Source: Flagellimonas sp. CMM7
Lineage (GTDB): Bacteria; Bacteroidota; Bacteroidia; Flavobacteriales; Flavobacteriaceae
Reading direction: 5' to 3'
Assembly: GCF_021390195.1 (NCBI RefSeq)
Contig: NZ_CP090003.1
Location: 3,927,501 to 3,991,500, forward strand
Length of the DNA stretch: 64,000 nucleotides
Made by a program: the position numbers and the translations under genes
In this document: positions 28,301-36,411 of the stretch, piece by piece
How positions within the stretch are numbered: the first letter of the stretch is position 1
Layout: the number at the start of each line of letters is the position of its first letter
The notes under the pieces: model-generated
What the model was told of the DNA's origin: nothing
Database searches by the model: none
Seen by the model: the letters and a program-made list of their open reading frames with translations, nothing else

Positions 28301-28476
28301 GAATAGGAAAAGGAAACTTACCTATGACGCCGGGAGTGCGAGAGGTGACCAAAGATTATCTGCAACAATGGAATACATTAAATGGTCAATTGCAAAATAT
28401 TAAAAATCAAGAAGTTAGTAGCTATAACCTATTACTAAAGCAAGCTGGTTTGCCTGAGTTGTATTGGCCAAATTAA
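25324..28476 (+). CDS. Exported VPS10/sortilin-type BNR propeller protein ('glycosyl hydrolase' family)
   Basis: 1050 residues with a signal peptide (CFITVAQT). About ten Asp-box/BNR units (S/T-x-D-x-G-x-x-W/F) are visible, for instance KTTDGGNTWNN, KSIDAGKTWKH, LSEDGGVSWEK, RSDDAGESFKQ, SSDRGVTWDV and LTQDGGNSWTN. They form one or two beta-propellers over residues ~45-760. The C-terminal ~290 residues combine an immunoglobulin-like strand region with a helical end. Such proteins are often annotated as glycosyl hydrolases, but the Asp-boxes are structural and do not prove catalysis. The amidohydrolase starts 33 bp downstream, so the two form an operon. Confidence 0.85.
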   Translation: MILKSNQIKWSMLLLVTLSLSMCFITVAQTKSTNGQIDKKLYQTLTYRNIGPYRGGRSTTVAGLADDIFTYYMGATGGGVWKTTDGGNTWNNISDGFFNTTGIGDITIAPSDPNIIYVGTGESPVRGVKTSHGDGLYKSIDAGKTWKHMGLAATRHISDVYVHPTNPDKVYVAAQGNPWGPNEERGVYLSEDGGVSWEKILYVNQDSGIVDMTVDANNPNFMMVASWDFHRKPWVVQSGGPASRIYKTTDAGKTWKEITKGLPELKGKMGISISPANPNIVYIAIDALGEKAGVYRSDDAGESFKQTTNDATTYARSWYYMHIIADPNDEDELWVMNSFAMKSIDGGKTFEGIMGSHVDHHDLWINPNNSDIMINANDGGGSVTYNGGKTWSTLMNQPTGQFYRAITDNQYPYRVYSGQQDNSTIAIDSRVVDDGIGEMHWDVMRAGESSTVALDPDNPRYVYSTYFASNFVEWDRDIDNTRMVRPYPERVTGEQPKNLKYRANWNGPVIVSPHNPNVIYYGSQYMMKSSDRGVTWDVISEDLTRNDKEHQGKGGKPISNEQITAESYNNLFNIEESPVKEGVIWVGSDDGLVHLTQDGGNSWTNVTPKGLKESIINVVEPSPHDAATAYIAVAGYKLNDFTPHIYKTNNYGKSWEKVVNGLPGDTFARSVREDPDRKGLLYAGTETGVFVSFNDGKLWLPLQNNLPEVPITDLRVKRQDLVVATQGRALWILDDLTPLHQITDEVAKTDYFLYKPRDVHAELSVAYSIDGGYGENPPQGAQIHYALNKEVSENTPMSIEIMDSTGQVIHAEFTDYPRVGCDTLVKPQLKRKLGAHRYQWNMKIGRFDCLKELYTTNRDLTAYNAAPGNYKVRFKVGEFSQTQDFEIKIDPRIANSIDNVAAAYVERDKISKSIYNGATEMAKGVRDLHKIKQQLDFILGVSKDQNIKEKGAALNQNIDIWISKILQKEMRTYQSNYMFEARLLIKFKDFLNRIGKGNLPMTPGVREVTKDYLQQWNTLNGQLQNIKNQEVSSYNLLLKQAGLPELYWPN

Positions 28477-28509
28477 ACTCTGAAAAATAGTAATACAATA
28501 CACAGTAAA

Positions 28510-29730
28510 ATGAAAGTAATCATAACCCTTGTATTATTGACTTTAGCATTAAGCCTTAATGCCCAAAACATCTACATTAAAAATGTGAAGTTGTTTGATG
28601 GTAGTAACAACAAAATCACATTTGGATCTGCGGTCAAAATAAAAGGGAAAACAATAGAATGGATAGGGGAACAATTGAATCAGGACCCATCTGGATATGA
28701 AGTAATTAACGGCCTAGGTTACTTCCTTATGCCAGGGATGATAGATGCGCACACACATATAAGTGATTTTAAGGCTGCGGAACGGGCCTTAATGTCTGGC
28801 GTTACTACCGTGCGGTCTGCTAGCACAAAATTCTATCAAGATGTAACCCTTGGCAATCTGGCCAAAAAGGGAGTTATACCAGGTCCTGACTTTGTAAGTG
28901 CAGGAGTGTATGTTACCCCTAATTTAGGAGAAACTATATTATCAGATGTTAGATTGAGTAATCTTAGCAAAGGCGTTTATTCTGAAGAAGCCCTTCGCCA
29001 ACTGGTAAGAATCAATGCCGAACGAGGAGTGGGCGTTATTAAAACTAGGGGTACTGAACGGGCGGGACTGCCAGAAACTGACCCAAGACAACAAACCTAT
29101 ACCAAAGAACAACTAAGCATAGTAGTTGATGAAGCAGCCAAACATAATTTAAAGGTGATGGTGCATGCCCATGGCGATGAAGGAGGTCGTGCAGCTGCTG
29201 AGGCCGGGGTAGTAAGCATTGAACATGGAACTTTTCTAAGTAGAGAAACCCTTGAGCTAATGAAGAAAAAAGGAATCTTTTTGGTCCCCACTTTTATAAC
29301 CATTGAAGACTTAAAAGTTCCAGGAGGCGAATACAGTAACCCAACACTTGAACTGCGTGGAAGGTTTATGCTTGTTGAGGCAGAAAGAACGATCAAGGAT
29401 GCGTTGAATATTGGAGTGAAAATGGCAACTGGTGCCGATAATGATTATAGTGCAGAAAGCACCACACGAGTTTCTTTAGAAGCAGAACATTTTGTTAGGT
29501 TGGGAATGACAAATTTTCAAGCATTAGAGGCCGCCACAAAAAATGGGGCGGAACTTCTAGGGCTTACCAACCAGATTGGAACATTGGAATCTGGTAAGGA
29601 AGCAGATATGATTCTACTACCTAGCAACCCTTTAGAGGATATTGTGGCGCTCCAAGATGTTTTATTGGTAATAAGTAACGGAAAGGTGGCTTTGAAACGA
29701 ATTCCTTTTGCCCTTAAAAGCGATGAGTAA
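28510..29730 (+). CDS. Exported amidohydrolase (imidazolonepropionase/prolidase-like)
   Basis: 406 residues with signal peptide SLNAQ. The composite amidohydrolase fold has a small beta-sandwich at both ends (KNVKLFDGSNNKI; LESGKEADMILL) around a TIM barrel. Metal ligands are visible: H-x-H in GMIDAHTHIS, His in VMVHAHGDEGG, His in SIEHGTF and Asp in MATGADNDY. Members of this group cleave cyclic amides or C-terminal Xaa-Pro/Xaa-Arg dipeptides. Its position directly after the propeller gene suggests they act on the same exported substrate. Confidence 0.88.
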   Translation: MKVIITLVLLTLALSLNAQNIYIKNVKLFDGSNNKITFGSAVKIKGKTIEWIGEQLNQDPSGYEVINGLGYFLMPGMIDAHTHISDFKAAERALMSGVTTVRSASTKFYQDVTLGNLAKKGVIPGPDFVSAGVYVTPNLGETILSDVRLSNLSKGVYSEEALRQLVRINAERGVGVIKTRGTERAGLPETDPRQQTYTKEQLSIVVDEAAKHNLKVMVHAHGDEGGRAAAEAGVVSIEHGTFLSRETLELMKKKGIFLVPTFITIEDLKVPGGEYSNPTLELRGRFMLVEAERTIKDALNIGVKMATGADNDYSAESTTRVSLEAEHFVRLGMTNFQALEAATKNGAELLGLTNQIGTLESGKEADMILLPSNPLEDIVALQDVLLVISNGKVALKRIPFALKSDE

Positions 29731-29880
29731 CAATATGGTTGTCAGATGAATAGTCACTTAAAAGTATACATAATGCATACTTTTTTGATATCGTTAAAGT
29801 TTTAATAATTACGTGAATGCTGATTATTTGGCTTTTAGCATTTCATATATTTATAAACGTAGTCTTAGATAACTGGTCTT

Positions 29881-30390
29881 ATGAGGCATTTGTTTGTTTT
29901 CCTTTTTGTTTCTCTGTATTCCTTACTTGCAATAGGTCAACAAGGTGTTGAGGTACCAGATACCAACGCAAATGTACTCCCAAGGTTTACTATTGATGGA
30001 ATTGGTTACCCTGTAGGTGTTAACGACGAGATTTACAAAAGACTTACAATGGAGTATAGAATTTCAGAAAAATTACAGATTCAACTACAACACTTCTATG
30101 ATAAATTTGGAACGCATGAGCAAACAGGCTCTTCATTGCTTTTAAAATGGTACGTTAAAAAGAAGCTTTACCTAATCGCAGGCGGAGAAGCTCAATATGA
30201 TATCAACCAATTTACGGGTCAACATGAACTTATGCAGACTAATTTAAACATTGGAATGGGGTATGAGGTCAACCCTAATTTATTACTGGAACTTGGTTTT
30301 CGGTCCCGGACAAATTCCAAAAAAGCGACAATTGGTAATTTTGGAAGACCTGTAAATCCTAATGCCTTTTCTCTACGGGCAAGTTTTTAG
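29881..30390 (+). CDS. Small outer-membrane beta-barrel-like protein
   Basis: 169 residues with a signal peptide (LLAIGQ). The mature protein consists of alternating amphipathic strands (LTMEYRISEKLQIQLQHF, SSLLLKWYVKKKLYLIAGG, NLNIGMGYEVNPNLLLELGF) and ends in an aromatic residue after FSLRASF, the C-terminal signature used by BAM. This supports a small 8-strand-type barrel. No function can be assigned. It lies between the amidohydrolase and the MBL-fold gene, with a 150-bp upstream gap. Confidence 0.55.
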   Translation: MRHLFVFLFVSLYSLLAIGQQGVEVPDTNANVLPRFTIDGIGYPVGVNDEIYKRLTMEYRISEKLQIQLQHFYDKFGTHEQTGSSLLLKWYVKKKLYLIAGGEAQYDINQFTGQHELMQTNLNIGMGYEVNPNLLLELGFRSRTNSKKATIGNFGRPVNPNAFSLRASF

Positions 30391-30411
30391 AATAAAAGCA
30401 TTGCTTCTCCT

Positions 30412-30419
30412 TACTTTTG
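30412..30419 (+). promoter_or_regulatory. -7 element for the MBL-fold gene
   Basis: TACTTTTG fully matches TAnnTTTG. A T-rich stretch (30384-30389) lies ~22 bp upstream in place of a clear -33 box. Initiation near 30426 would favour a start codon at 30440 or 30464 for the MBL gene. Confidence 0.5.
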
Positions 30420-30463
30420 TTTCTTTCCAATTCTTGTAATTGTCGTTGAAAAACAAAACATCA

Positions 30464-31597
30464 TTGAAAACAATTAAAAAATACCTAAAACGAATGTTGG
30501 TAATTATACTTTCCTTGATTGGATTCTTAGTAATTGCATATCTACTTTTTGTGAATTTCTATCCAAGTTTTGGTGGAGATGTATCCAAAGAGCAACAAAA
30601 GGAATATGCCAAATCATTGAATTATAATGGAAAGAAATTTGTAAACAAAAATGACGTTCCAAAAGATTTAAGCTTTGGGGAAACGGTAAACCTTGCCTAC
30701 AAATTCTTTACGACAAAAGTTCCTAGTGGCAGCCCGGACAACGATATAAAGGTTGAAAAATTGGATTCCGTAAATGTGGCCGATTTTAAAAATGATACCC
30801 GGCTCGTTTGGTATGGACATTCTGCTTTTTTAGTGCAAGTTGAGGGTAAAAATGTTTTGATAGACCCCATGTTTGGAACTGTTGCTGCACCACATCCATT
30901 ATTGGGCGGAAATCGCTTCAATAAAGAAATGCCTCTGGAAATTGAGAAGCTACCGAATATAGATGTAGTGCTTATCTCACATGACCATTATGACCATTTA
31001 GACTATGAATCCATTACCAAGTTAAAAGACAAGGTGGATATGTTTTATACCCCGCTGGGAGTGGGTGTACATTTAAAAGAATGGGGGGTTGAAAGCAATC
31101 GTATAGTTGAGCTTGATTGGTGGCAAGAAGCAAATTATAAAGACTTGTTATTTGCCTGCACACCGGCACAACATTTTTCTGGGCGTAAATTTGGAAGTGA
31201 ACAGAGTACTTTATGGAGCTCCTGGGTACTTACATCTACAAATGACAAGCTCTTTTTTAGTGGAGACAGTGGTTACGGAAGCCATTTTAAGGAAATAGGT
31301 GACAAATATGGCCCATTTGATTTTGCTATGATGGAATGCGGCCAATACAACGCTATGTGGCCAGATATACATATGTTTCCGGAAGAAACCGCTCAGGCAG
31401 GTGTAGACGTGAAAGCAAAAGTTATTATGCCTATTCACTGGGGTGGATTTAAATTGGCACTACATAGTTGGATAGATCCAATAGAACGCGTTGTAAAAAA
31501 AGGAGCTGAATTAAATATTCCTATCGCAACTCCAAAAATAGGGGAGGTAATCAACCCAAAAGATTCTTTGCAGGTTTATGATGTTTGGTGGAAGTAA
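30464..31597 (+). CDS. MBL-fold metallohydrolase (UlaG/NAPE-PLD-like)
   Basis: I prefer TTG at 30464, which yields a normal basic N-region (MKTIKKYLKR) before the membrane helix; the frame opens at TTG 30440, and ATG 30494 would remove the positive charges. After one transmembrane or signal segment the metallo-beta-lactamase fold follows: WYGHSAFLVQVEG, VLIDPMFG, the metal motif SHDHYDHLD, PAQHFSGRKF, FSGDSGYGSHF and PIHWGGFKLALHSW. The arrangement resembles the N-acyl-phosphatidylethanolamine phospholipase D/UlaG-like group, which cleaves phosphodiester or lactone bonds with two zinc ions. The active site should face the periplasm. The lipid-type substrate is an inference. Confidence 0.88.
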   Translation: MKTIKKYLKRMLVIILSLIGFLVIAYLLFVNFYPSFGGDVSKEQQKEYAKSLNYNGKKFVNKNDVPKDLSFGETVNLAYKFFTTKVPSGSPDNDIKVEKLDSVNVADFKNDTRLVWYGHSAFLVQVEGKNVLIDPMFGTVAAPHPLLGGNRFNKEMPLEIEKLPNIDVVLISHDHYDHLDYESITKLKDKVDMFYTPLGVGVHLKEWGVESNRIVELDWWQEANYKDLLFACTPAQHFSGRKFGSEQSTLWSSWVLTSTNDKLFFSGDSGYGSHFKEIGDKYGPFDFAMMECGQYNAMWPDIHMFPEETAQAGVDVKAKVIMPIHWGGFKLALHSWIDPIERVVKKGAELNIPIATPKIGEVINPKDSLQVYDVWWK

Positions 31598-31613
31598 TTT
31601 ATGTTATGGGCGC

Positions 31614-31932
31614 TTATAGTTGGTTGAAAAGAGTATGAATTTGTATTTCTTTATGTTTTCCCTTTAACCGAACGGTACCTAAAGATGTTGATAAGAAAGT
31701 ATCGCTAATTTTTAAATCTTTTAATAGCGCATCAGAAATCAGTAAATGGACATTGTGTCTGTTGCATTCCCCTTGTATTCGAGCCGAAGTATTGATAACA
31801 TCTCCTTGATAGGCCAACAAAAGCATGATGAAGAACTATAGTTGAAAAGGGTATCTGTAGAAAATCTGCTGTTGGTGAAATACCATCGTTATCTCCAATG
31901 CCAAAATATTGGAATATCCCAAATAACCCCAT
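31614..31932 (-). pseudogene. Remnant of a class III adenylate/guanylate cyclase
   Basis: The 31614-31826 frame translates to the C-terminal end of a class III cyclase (YQGDVINTSARIQGECN, LLISDALL, LGTVRLKGKHKEIQIHTL). An in-frame TAG lies four codons upstream of its first ATG. A different frame continues for ~40 residues (FQYFGIGDNDGISPTADFLQ then IPFSTIVLHHAFVGL) and looks like part of a membrane domain. The central catalytic region is missing, so the gene appears to have lost an internal segment and its reading frame. The flanks show no insertion sequence. Confidence 0.7.
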
Positions 31933-31945
31933 TGCTATTGACCAA

Positions 31946-32301
31946 AATTAGAGCGACTTCCAAAGAAGGCTAAAAAAATTCTTGAAATTTCTGTTCACCT
32001 AAAATTTTATTAAGATTAGTTTTCTAACAGTATTTCATTAAAAATGTAGTCCTTGCAATGTGTTTTTTTAATAAACCATAAAAAAAAGGAAGGGTATAAA
32101 AATAACGCAATTACAATGTCAAATAACAAATTTATCCTAATGAATATAGCCCTTTACACGTTTTCCGACAGTGTATTATGAAGACAATTTTATTTTTATT
32201 TCGGTAAAATACAGAAAATTAAACACGTTAATTGGCTATATATCAAATTAATGGCTCCATATTTGCAGTTCAAATAGTATAATAATTTTAATTACATTAC
32301 A
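31946..32301 (+). other. Long leader/noncoding region upstream of cspA-like gene
   Basis: This 356-bp AT-rich stretch between the cyclase remnant and the cold-shock gene holds no convincing frame. CATATTTG at ~32258-32265 is a 7/8 match to the -7 consensus and would give a short leader. A longer structured 5' UTR, common for cspA-type genes, is possible but not demonstrable by eye. Confidence 0.4.
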
Positions 32302-32493
32302 ATGAGTAAAGGAACAGTAAAATTTTTCAACGACACTAAAGGTTTTGGTTTTATCACTGAAGAAGGAGTTGAAAAAGATCACTTTGTACACATTTCTGGA
32401 TTGGTAGACGAAATTCGTGAAGGCGATGAAGTTGAATTTGATCTACAAGAAGGTAAAAAAGGATTGAATGCAGTAAACGTAAAAGTTATCTAG
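32302..32493 (+). CDS. CspA-family cold-shock protein
   Basis: 63 residues, the standard length. It has GTVKFFNDTKGFGFI (RNP1 KGFGFI), DHFVHISGL (RNP2) and a typical end (GKKGLNAVNVKVI). It binds single-stranded RNA in the cytoplasm, acting as an RNA chaperone. It is monocistronic, followed 27 bp later by a strong terminator. Confidence 0.95.
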   Translation: MSKGTVKFFNDTKGFGFITEEGVEKDHFVHISGLVDEIREGDEVEFDLQEGKKGLNAVNVKVI

Positions 32494-32520
32494 TACATAT
32501 ACTTTCAAGTTTTACAAAAA

Positions 32521-32547
32521 GCCCATCAGCAATGATGGGCTTTTTTT
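32521..32547 (+). terminator. Intrinsic terminator of the cold-shock gene
   Basis: GCCCATCA (32521-32528), loop GCAA, TGATGGGC (32533-32540), then seven T. The GNRA-type loop and T run make this one of the clearest terminators in the window. Confidence 0.92.
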
Positions 32548-32601
32548 ATTTGAAATTCAAAAAAATGATTTTTTGACAAATGTTTTGGTCAAATCTACAG
32601 G

Positions 32602-32609
32602 TACATTTG
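32602..32609 (+). promoter_or_regulatory. -7 element upstream of the OMP-hydrolase pair
   Basis: TACATTTG is a perfect TAnnTTTG; TTTTG occurs upstream at 32571 and 32583, at non-ideal spacing. It lies 22 bp before the ATG at 32632, giving a short leader. Confidence 0.5.
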
Positions 32610-32631
32610 GCTTTCATCATCAAATCATAAA

Positions 32632-33282
32632 ATGAACAGATACTGTTTTGTCTTTCTGTGCCTATGGTGCAGTACATTGACAGCTCAAAACTTAACCAAT
32701 TCTGAGATTAATCCCCAAACCCCTTCTACTAGTTTCTTAGATAAAACAGAATTCAGAGCAGGCTATTATGGGAATTTTTATTGGAATCCAGGTCTAACAT
32801 TTGGAGCTGAATACCTTTGGAAAGAGAAGGTTCTTACCAAAAAGAAAAAGCGGAGAACAAAAGTTATTACAAAACAATGGTTGCTCAATGGAACGTTAGG
32901 TCTTAGCTGGGACCCCAGAACAGAACTGGGTGTTTTCACGAATTACGGAATTCTCTGGCGTAGGACCAATACCAAAGGAAAACAGATTAATATTCAATTT
33001 AACCCGCTGGGCTTTTACCGCGCATTTTTACCAGAAACTTATGAAGTATCTGGTGATGATGTAAACAAAGTTTTTCTTCCAGGCAGAAACTATTATGCCC
33101 CGTCTTTTTCCTTTGGTTTTGGAAAATCACGAAAGGGCAAGAAACTAACTGGTAGGTATCTCAACTTTACTTATATGCTCCGAACTCCTTATAACGCCAA
33201 TTCTCTGCCTTCATTCGCTATTGAATACGGTTATCGTTTAAACTTCAAAAAGAAAAAGAAAAATGCAAAAGATGGTTTATAA
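32632..33282 (+). CDS. Exported beta-rich (outer-membrane-like) protein
   Basis: 216 residues with a signal peptide (CLWCSTLTAQ). The mature part alternates aromatic strands (FRAGYYGNFYWNPGLTFGAEYLW, split here by Trp-rich turns) with Lys-rich loops (KKKKRRT) and ends in a basic tail. It resembles a small outer-membrane barrel but lacks a clean C-terminal aromatic signature. It overlaps the alpha/beta hydrolase gene by 20 bp, so the two are translationally coupled. Confidence 0.5.
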   Translation: MNRYCFVFLCLWCSTLTAQNLTNSEINPQTPSTSFLDKTEFRAGYYGNFYWNPGLTFGAEYLWKEKVLTKKKKRRTKVITKQWLLNGTLGLSWDPRTELGVFTNYGILWRRTNTKGKQINIQFNPLGFYRAFLPETYEVSGDDVNKVFLPGRNYYAPSFSFGFGKSRKGKKLTGRYLNFTYMLRTPYNANSLPSFAIEYGYRLNFKKKKKNAKDGL

Positions 33283-34339
33283 TCAAGGAAAAAAAGTGTT
33301 GTTTTTACTCTCATTTTTCATTGTTCTCTCCTGTGCTAAAGAGGATATTGATGATTTGAGTGATACACTATATGTGCGCCACAAGGGTGCGGATATGCCC
33401 GCGCATATTTATGGTAACGCTTCAGAAAAAGTATTTCTTATCATTCTGCATGGAGGCCCTGGAGGAGATGGATTGACCTATCGTTCTGGAACCATTAAAA
33501 GTGAGATTGAAAAAACTTGTGCTGTTGTTTATTTTGATCAACGCGGTTCAGGGATGTCGCAAGGGAGATATTCAAAAGATGAAATTAGTGTGGATATAAT
33601 GGCTGAAGATGTTCTGGCGTTGGTGAAAGTAATACAACATAAATATGGAGATGATTCCCAGTTCTTTTTGATGGGACATAGCTGGGGAGGAACTCTTGGA
33701 ACAGCTGTTATGCTAAAAGATCAAGATGCTTTTAGAGGGTGGATAGAAGTTGATGGTGCCCATGATGCGAAAGGAATATACTTTGAATACCCTGATAATT
33801 TCAGAAGGGTGGCTGATGAACAGATTGCTGCAAATAGGAGCGTTTCCTTTTGGGAGCGTGTGAAAGATAAAATTGATGGGGTGGATACAACAACCTATTC
33901 GGATGATGATTTTTATACTATGAATCGTGAGGCTTATAAAGCTGAAGAAAAATTAGCCAAAGATAGGATCATCAATAAAATTAAAAGCCGCATTCAAGGA
34001 GAACTGGCCGCCACTGCATTTTTTAAAAATAATTTTTTAACCGTTAGGTGGAGCGGTTCACGTACACAATCTATTTTAGTTGGAGATCAAGGTATTTTTG
34101 AAAACTTGTCCTATGCGAATAGACTCAATGAAATTACGATACCTTCTTTAGTGCTCTGGGGCAAGTATGATATGGTGGTACCGACCAAGTTTGCACAAGA
34201 TGCGTTTGAAGGTCTTGGTTCTACCTCAAAAGAATTGGTCATTTTTGAGGATTCTGGACACTCACCCATGCTCGTTGAACCTGATTTATTTGCTGAAGAG
34301 GTAATTGATTTTATCAATGAACACAAAGAAGTAAACTAG
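33263..34339 (+). CDS. Alpha/beta-hydrolase lipoprotein (proline iminopeptidase-like)
   Basis: 358 residues. The lipoprotein signal FLLSFFIVLSCAKED indicates membrane attachment. The fold shows the oxyanion motif LHGGPGGDG, VVYFDQRGSGMSQ, the nucleophile elbow MGHSWGGTLG, and a late LVLWGKYDMVVP Asp region with the catalytic His in EDSGHSPM. All triad positions are present. HGGPG with DQRGSG is characteristic of prolyl aminopeptidases, so a peptidase or esterase acting outside the cytoplasm is likely. It is convergent with the LytTR response regulator gene. Confidence 0.88.
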   Translation: MQKMVYNQGKKVLFLLSFFIVLSCAKEDIDDLSDTLYVRHKGADMPAHIYGNASEKVFLIILHGGPGGDGLTYRSGTIKSEIEKTCAVVYFDQRGSGMSQGRYSKDEISVDIMAEDVLALVKVIQHKYGDDSQFFLMGHSWGGTLGTAVMLKDQDAFRGWIEVDGAHDAKGIYFEYPDNFRRVADEQIAANRSVSFWERVKDKIDGVDTTTYSDDDFYTMNREAYKAEEKLAKDRIINKIKSRIQGELAATAFFKNNFLTVRWSGSRTQSILVGDQGIFENLSYANRLNEITIPSLVLWGKYDMVVPTKFAQDAFEGLGSTSKELVIFEDSGHSPMLVEPDLFAEEVIDFINEHKEVN

Positions 34340-34372
34340 TCCAATAAAACATGTAAAAAACATAGCTTTAAC

Positions 34373-35071
34373 TCATTTGAAAAACTGCATGTTATGCTTG
34401 TAGCCATTGCCAATAGGAATTTCTATTTTACCGATTTCCACATCGTTTTTGGTATATGCCGTAATTTTTTCGCTATTCACGATGTATGAACGGTGCAAGC
34501 GAATAAAACGGCTGTCAACACGTTTTTCAAAATTGGAGATACTTTCTTTTATGACAAGTGTCTCCTTTTCCAGATGAATTTTTATGTAGTCCCTTAAGCT
34601 TTCCGTATAGAGAATATCATTTAGAACTACCTTGATTTGTTTTTTGGCCTTATTAACAAATATATATTCACTTTTGTGATTGGCAATGGTTGGTTCCCTG
34701 CTAATTTCAATGGTATTCTGTTGCTTCAAAAACTTTTGAATGGACGAGAAAAAACGTTCAAAAAATATTGGTTTTAATAGATAATCCACTGCGTTTAACT
34801 CAAAACCATCCAAAGCGTAATCCCTATAAGCAGTGGTGAAGATGACCTTTGGTTTATATACCAGATTTTTAAAAAAATCAGTTCCTTTTAATGCTGGCAT
34901 TTCAATATCTAAAAATAGTAAATCCACTTTTTTAGAGCTTAGAATGGAACTCGCATGTATAGCACTTGAACAAGAAGCCAACAATTCAAAATTGGGAATT
35001 TTCTCCAGATAAGTTTCAAGGAGTTCCCTGGCCAAAGGCTCATCATCAATGATCAGACATTTATACGTCAT
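34373..35071 (-). CDS. LytTR response regulator
   Basis: 232 residues. The receiver domain (1-~115) has DDEPLARELL, the phospho-acceptor Asp in LLFLDIEMPALKG, the TTAYRDYAL switch region and a DYLLKPI lysine. The LytTR domain (~135-232) has ILYTESLRDYIKIHL, RFIRLHRSYIVNSEKI and a final IGNGYKHNM. It is the partner of the histidine kinase at 35061 (overlap 11 bp) and would activate genes with paired LytTR repeats, possibly the adjacent exported hydrolase or barrel genes. Confidence 0.93.
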   Translation of the reverse strand: MTYKCLIIDDEPLARELLETYLEKIPNFELLASCSSAIHASSILSSKKVDLLFLDIEMPALKGTDFFKNLVYKPKVIFTTAYRDYALDGFELNAVDYLLKPIFFERFFSSIQKFLKQQNTIEISREPTIANHKSEYIFVNKAKKQIKVVLNDILYTESLRDYIKIHLEKETLVIKESISNFEKRVDSRFIRLHRSYIVNSEKITAYTKNDVEIGKIEIPIGNGYKHNMQFFK

Positions 35072-36128
35072 ACATGTCCAATTTTAAATTGGCAGTAAAA
35101 GAATTTGATTTATTTTCAATGATTAAATCATAAGCTTTGGGATATAACAATTCCAATTGTTTTTTAATATTTTGAAGTCCAATAGATTCCTTCTCCACAA
35201 AAGACTTAGCATTAAGTGGTTTACTGTTTTCAACTTTAAAAACGAGTTGCTCCCTTATTTTTGATATGTTGATATTGATGTTAGCTTGATTCACCTCATT
35301 GGCGACCCCATGTTTAAAAGCATTTTCAACAAATGTGAGCAATAATAAAGGGGCTACTTTTTCTTGACCGGCAACGTTTTTACTAAAGAATATTTTCACT
35401 CTATTGGCATAACGTATCTTTTCAAGGGACAAATAGTTTTCAATAAGCGCTATTTCCTTATCCAAAGACACATATTCATCATTGCACCGGTAGAGAATAT
35501 AATCCAAAATCTCTGATAGTTTTTGAATGACCTTAGGAGCGTTATCTGATTTCTTTAATGTTAAAGCATACAGGTTGTTCAATGTATTGAACAAAAAATG
35601 AGGGTTCAGTTGATTTTTTAGGGCCAAAAGTTCTGCAGTTTTCTTTTGTTCATTTAACCTTAGCAAACGTTGTTTCTCTGTATATAATTTCAATACTGAC
35701 AATAGAAAAGTTGGGTACAAAAGATATAGCGATTTTGATATAAACTCACTAATGTTTGTTAATCTGCCCCAAAAAGAAGCATCTTCAAATCGTTTTAGAT
35801 AATTGGCATAGGTAGCAGGATAGTTGGGTTCAAAATAGGCCATATTAATCAACGTACAAATAACATAAAAAGCCAATAATGTAATTACAATTAAAAGTAC
35901 AAAGGCCAATGTTTTTCCCTTGTTTAAAAGGTTTGGAATCAAAATCTCCAGAATTACATAGGCCATTGCAATCTGAAGTAATGCTCGAACGGCATAAGTG
36001 ATAACTAACTCGTTGGTTGTGGTATAATACCAACTGGAGGCAGAAGCTGAAAAAGCAAAAATCAACAGCCCAAACACAAGGTATTTGAACTTTGAAACTT
36101 CCAAAAAATTTTGAACCTGATGTAGCAT
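35061..36128 (-). CDS. LytS-type membrane histidine kinase
   Basis: The ATG at 36128 is preferred (355 aa); the upstream TTG at 36191 would precede the predicted transcription start. Four transmembrane helices occupy residues ~10-150. A short coiled linker (YTEKQRLLRLNEQKKTAELLA) leads to the kinase core, with the phospho-acceptor in NQLNPHFLFNTLNNLY and an ATP-binding region (LLLLTFVENAFKHGV for the N box; GLQNIKKQLELLY for the G region). This is the HisKA_7TM/YehU-like 'His_kinase' family. It overlaps the LytTR response regulator gene. Confidence 0.92.
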   Translation of the reverse strand: MLHQVQNFLEVSKFKYLVFGLLIFAFSASASSWYYTTTNELVITYAVRALLQIAMAYVILEILIPNLLNKGKTLAFVLLIVITLLAFYVICTLINMAYFEPNYPATYANYLKRFEDASFWGRLTNISEFISKSLYLLYPTFLLSVLKLYTEKQRLLRLNEQKKTAELLALKNQLNPHFLFNTLNNLYALTLKKSDNAPKVIQKLSEILDYILYRCNDEYVSLDKEIALIENYLSLEKIRYANRVKIFFSKNVAGQEKVAPLLLLTFVENAFKHGVANEVNQANININISKIREQLVFKVENSKPLNAKSFVEKESIGLQNIKKQLELLYPKAYDLIIENKSNSFTANLKLDMYDV

Positions 36129-36154
36129 AACATGTTCTATTGAATATAAAGGTA

Positions 36155-36162
36155 CAAATCTA
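36155..36162 (-). promoter_or_regulatory. -7 element of the LytS/LytTR operon
   Basis: On the minus strand this reads TAGATTTG, a perfect TAnnTTTG. Initiation near 36148 places the ATG at 36128 on a ~20-nt leader and argues against the TTG at 36191. A clear -33 box was not found. Confidence 0.5.
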
Positions 36163-36202
36163 AAAAAGCTCTCTCCAATAAAGCCTTCCAACTACAGGTA
36201 AG

Positions 36203-36268
36203 CGATGCCAAAGAAAGGTTAATCGTAGACGAATGCATTAAACGCTAGCTATCAATCATTTGGCATCG
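36203..36268. repeat. Inverted repeat in the divergent intergenic region
   Basis: CGATGCCAAA (36203-36212) and TTTGGCATCG (36259-36268) are perfect complements separated by 46 bp. The loop contains shorter related pieces (CGCTAGCTA, TTAGCTA follows the right arm). It lies between the kinase promoter and the TonB-receptor-like gene. It might be a regulatory site, an RNA hairpin or the remains of a small mobile element. Confidence 0.45.
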
Positions 36269-36411
36269 TTAGCTACTTTTCTAACCATCTTTTTTAGAGC
36301 GCGCACAACCTCCTTATAGTTTAGTCTTCAAATTGAAATTTTATTCAAATGAATTGTATGCAAAAACCAATGGTTACCAAGGGGCAAAATTCACTTAATC
36401 AAAGAAAAATA

